Below are positions 6,923 to 8,039 of a stretch of DNA of 8,039 bases, in pieces. A program made the position numbers and the translations under genes. The stretch is from Flavobacteriales bacterium UBA7443 (GTDB lineage: Bacteria > Bacteroidota > Bacteroidia > Flavobacteriales_D > Sanyastnellaceae). Position 1 is the first letter of the stretch. Every line of letters starts with the position of its first letter. Location of the stretch: contig DLQB01000107.1 of NCBI GenBank assembly GCA_002477505.1, forward strand, positions 5,490-13,528, in the 5' to 3' direction. The notes beneath the pieces were generated by a model, which saw only the letters and a list, made by a program, of their open reading frames with translations, was not told where the DNA came from and did not search any database.

Positions 6923-7951
6923 ATGGTTCACTTGAAATTTGGGGTTGTTGGAGCGGGACATATTGGAAAGCGGCATATGGAAATGATCCGCCGAAACCCA
7001 GCGTTTCAACTCACGGCCTTTGCAGATATTCGATCACGTTCTGAATGTGGTGTGGATGAAACGGTGCCGCATTACGATTCGATTGAGCGCATGCTCGATG
7101 CGCATGAAGAGCTGGACGTTGTCTGCATTTGTACCCCAAATGGATTTCACGCCGAGCAGTCGATTCTCGCTATTAAATCCGACTGTCATGTTGTGATAGA
7201 AAAGCCGATGGCGTTGAATCGCCAAGATGGAGAAGACATTTTACATACTGCCTTATCCCGGGGAAAACAAGTGTTTTGTGTAATGCAAAACCGGTATTCA
7301 CCGCCCTCAATTTGGCTCAAGGATTTGATCAGCTCCGACGCATTGGGCAAGATTCACATGGTACAGGTGCAATGCTATTGGAATCGGGACGACCGCTACT
7401 ATGGTAAAATTCCTTGGAAGGGCAAGCTCGACCTCGACGGTGGGACACTCTTCACGCAATTCAGTCATTTCATTGACTTGATGTATTGGGTTTTCGGAGA
7501 TATTCATCGCATACAAAGCCGTTTTGTGGATTTTAACCATAACAATACCACGGAGTTTGAGGATTCTGGACTCGTGTCTTTTGAATTTGTCAAGCACAAT
7601 GCGCTTGGCACCTTTAATTTTTCGACTTCGGTGGCCCATAAAAATTTCGAGTCCTCCGTAACGATCATCGCCGAAAAGGGGACAATCAAAGTGGGAGGCC
7701 AATACATGAACGAAGTCGAGTATTGCGACGTTCTGGATTATACGATGCCGGAATTGCCACCGTCAAATCCGGCAAATGATTACGGACATTACAAAGGCTC
7801 GGCGGCGAATCACGGCTACATCTTCGAAAACATTGAAGCCACGCTAATCGGAGACGGTCAAATCACCACCAATGCCCTCGAAGGGCTGAAAGTCGTTGAT
7901 ATCATCGAAAGAATGTATGCCGCGGGGGAGCGTCCACTGAAAAAGAGATGA
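6923..7951 (+). CDS. Gfo/Idh/MocA-family NAD(P)-dependent oxidoreductase, probably acting on a sugar nucleotide
   Basis: The 342-residue soluble protein has the family's two-domain plan. The N-terminal Rossmann fold shows GxGxxG as GVVGAGHIGKRH (Gly10, Gly12, Gly15), an acidic Asp35 after the second strand (ADIR), CTPNGFHAEQ (70-79) and the conserved EKP at 93-95, whose Lys94 is the usual catalytic or substrate lysine. The C-terminal alpha/beta domain carries DGGTLFTQFSHFIDLMYW, with His182 and Asp185 at the usual GG-x(n)-HxxD site. Relatives with this pattern include WbpB/WlbA-type UDP-GlcNAc-uronate 3-dehydrogenases of O-antigen pathways. That role fits the coupled glycosyltransferase but is inference; other sugar dehydrogenations are possible. 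The start at 6923 is the first ATG after an in-frame TAA (6911-6913), and no Shine-Dalgarno is visible. The stop overlaps the next start as ATGA. Length is normal for the family. Confidence 0.92.
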   Translation: MVHLKFGVVGAGHIGKRHMEMIRRNPAFQLTAFADIRSRSECGVDETVPHYDSIERMLDAHEELDVVCICTPNGFHAEQSILAIKSDCHVVIEKPMALNRQDGEDILHTALSRGKQVFCVMQNRYSPPSIWLKDLISSDALGKIHMVQVQCYWNRDDRYYGKIPWKGKLDLDGGTLFTQFSHFIDLMYWVFGDIHRIQSRFVDFNHNNTTEFEDSGLVSFEFVKHNALGTFNFSTSVAHKNFESSVTIIAEKGTIKVGGQYMNEVEYCDVLDYTMPELPPSNPANDYGHYKGSAANHGYIFENIEATLIGDGQITTNALEGLKVVDIIERMYAAGERPLKKR

Positions 7952-8039
7952 GGATAGCGAATGTGGTTCTCAATGATTTCACCCGTGACAATCGGGTGCT
8001 CAAGATTTCGGCGACGCTTGCAACGGAAGGCCATGATGT
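7948..8039 (+). CDS. Glycosyltransferase (GT4-like), N-terminal fragment cut by the window end
   Basis: Thirty complete codons are visible, beginning MRIANVVLNDFTRDNRVLK and reaching ATLATEGHDV at the window edge. The pattern 'short strand, NDFTRDNRVLK, helix, L...GHdV' is the first beta-strand and helix of many GT-B glycosyltransferases of the GT1/GT4 group, which transfer sugars from nucleotide-sugar donors during capsule, O-antigen or exopolysaccharide assembly. The start codon lies within the ATGA shared with the preceding oxidoreductase stop, so the two are probably translationally coupled. The donor-binding half is beyond the window, so substrate cannot be proposed. Confidence 0.8.
   Translation, partial: MRIANVVLNDFTRDNRVLKISATLATEGHD

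Noticed and set aside
7307..7702. A 131-codon minus-strand open frame inside the oxidoreductase gene.
   Set aside because: It is antisense to a complete, well-conserved enzyme and shows no domain or start context.
1..8039. CRISPR arrays, insertion sequences, tRNA/rRNA genes, and defence or toxin-antitoxin systems.
   Set aside because: I saw no direct-repeat arrays, transposase frames, cloverleaf-like stretches or relevant domains. All large open frames are explained by the six genes listed.

Overview
The window reads as chromosomal DNA from a member of the Bacteroidota, most likely a flavobacterium-like lineage with G+C near 50% (judged by eye). The reasons are the style of the DnaK protein, the lack of Shine-Dalgarno sequences in front of the starts, promoter-like boxes of the TAnnTTTG type, and a short cobalamin/iron-type binding protein and a patatin/beta-barrel protein of kinds I associate with that phylum. 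This is inference from sequence style, not a database result.

Layout: six genes lie in two divergent arms around an intergenic gap of only 43 bases (4572-4614). The left arm is on the minus strand. It contains a 242-residue helical-backbone metal-receptor protein (3843-4571), then dnaK (1792-3684), then a perfect 14-bp hairpin terminator (1725-1758), then an RND/MMPL-family exporter (1684 leftwards) that runs off the window start. The right arm is on the plus strand. It contains a patatin-like phospholipase fused to a POTRA-like domain and an outer-membrane beta-barrel (4615-6897), then a Gfo/Idh/MocA oxidoreductase (6923-7951), then the first 30 codons of a glycosyltransferase (7948 to the window end) that overlaps its predecessor by ATGA.

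How the genes relate: the left arm mixes a housekeeping chaperone with membrane and metal-handling genes, and nothing shows that they share a pathway. The terminator separates dnaK from the exporter. The right arm appears to be the upstream edge of a surface-glycan biosynthesis cluster: a sugar-nucleotide-type dehydrogenase translationally coupled to a glycosyltransferase. The patatin gene, 25 bases upstream, may be co-transcribed with it. The central gap holds a nearly symmetric pair of promoter-like boxes that could force the two arms to compete for RNA polymerase.

I do not see a new defence system, CRISPR array, mobile element, RNA gene or other clearly undescribed system here. The points most worth a second look are the type Vd-like patatin autotransporter, the overlapping divergent promoter with almost no 5' leader, and the binding protein that has no signal peptide and no permease beside it.
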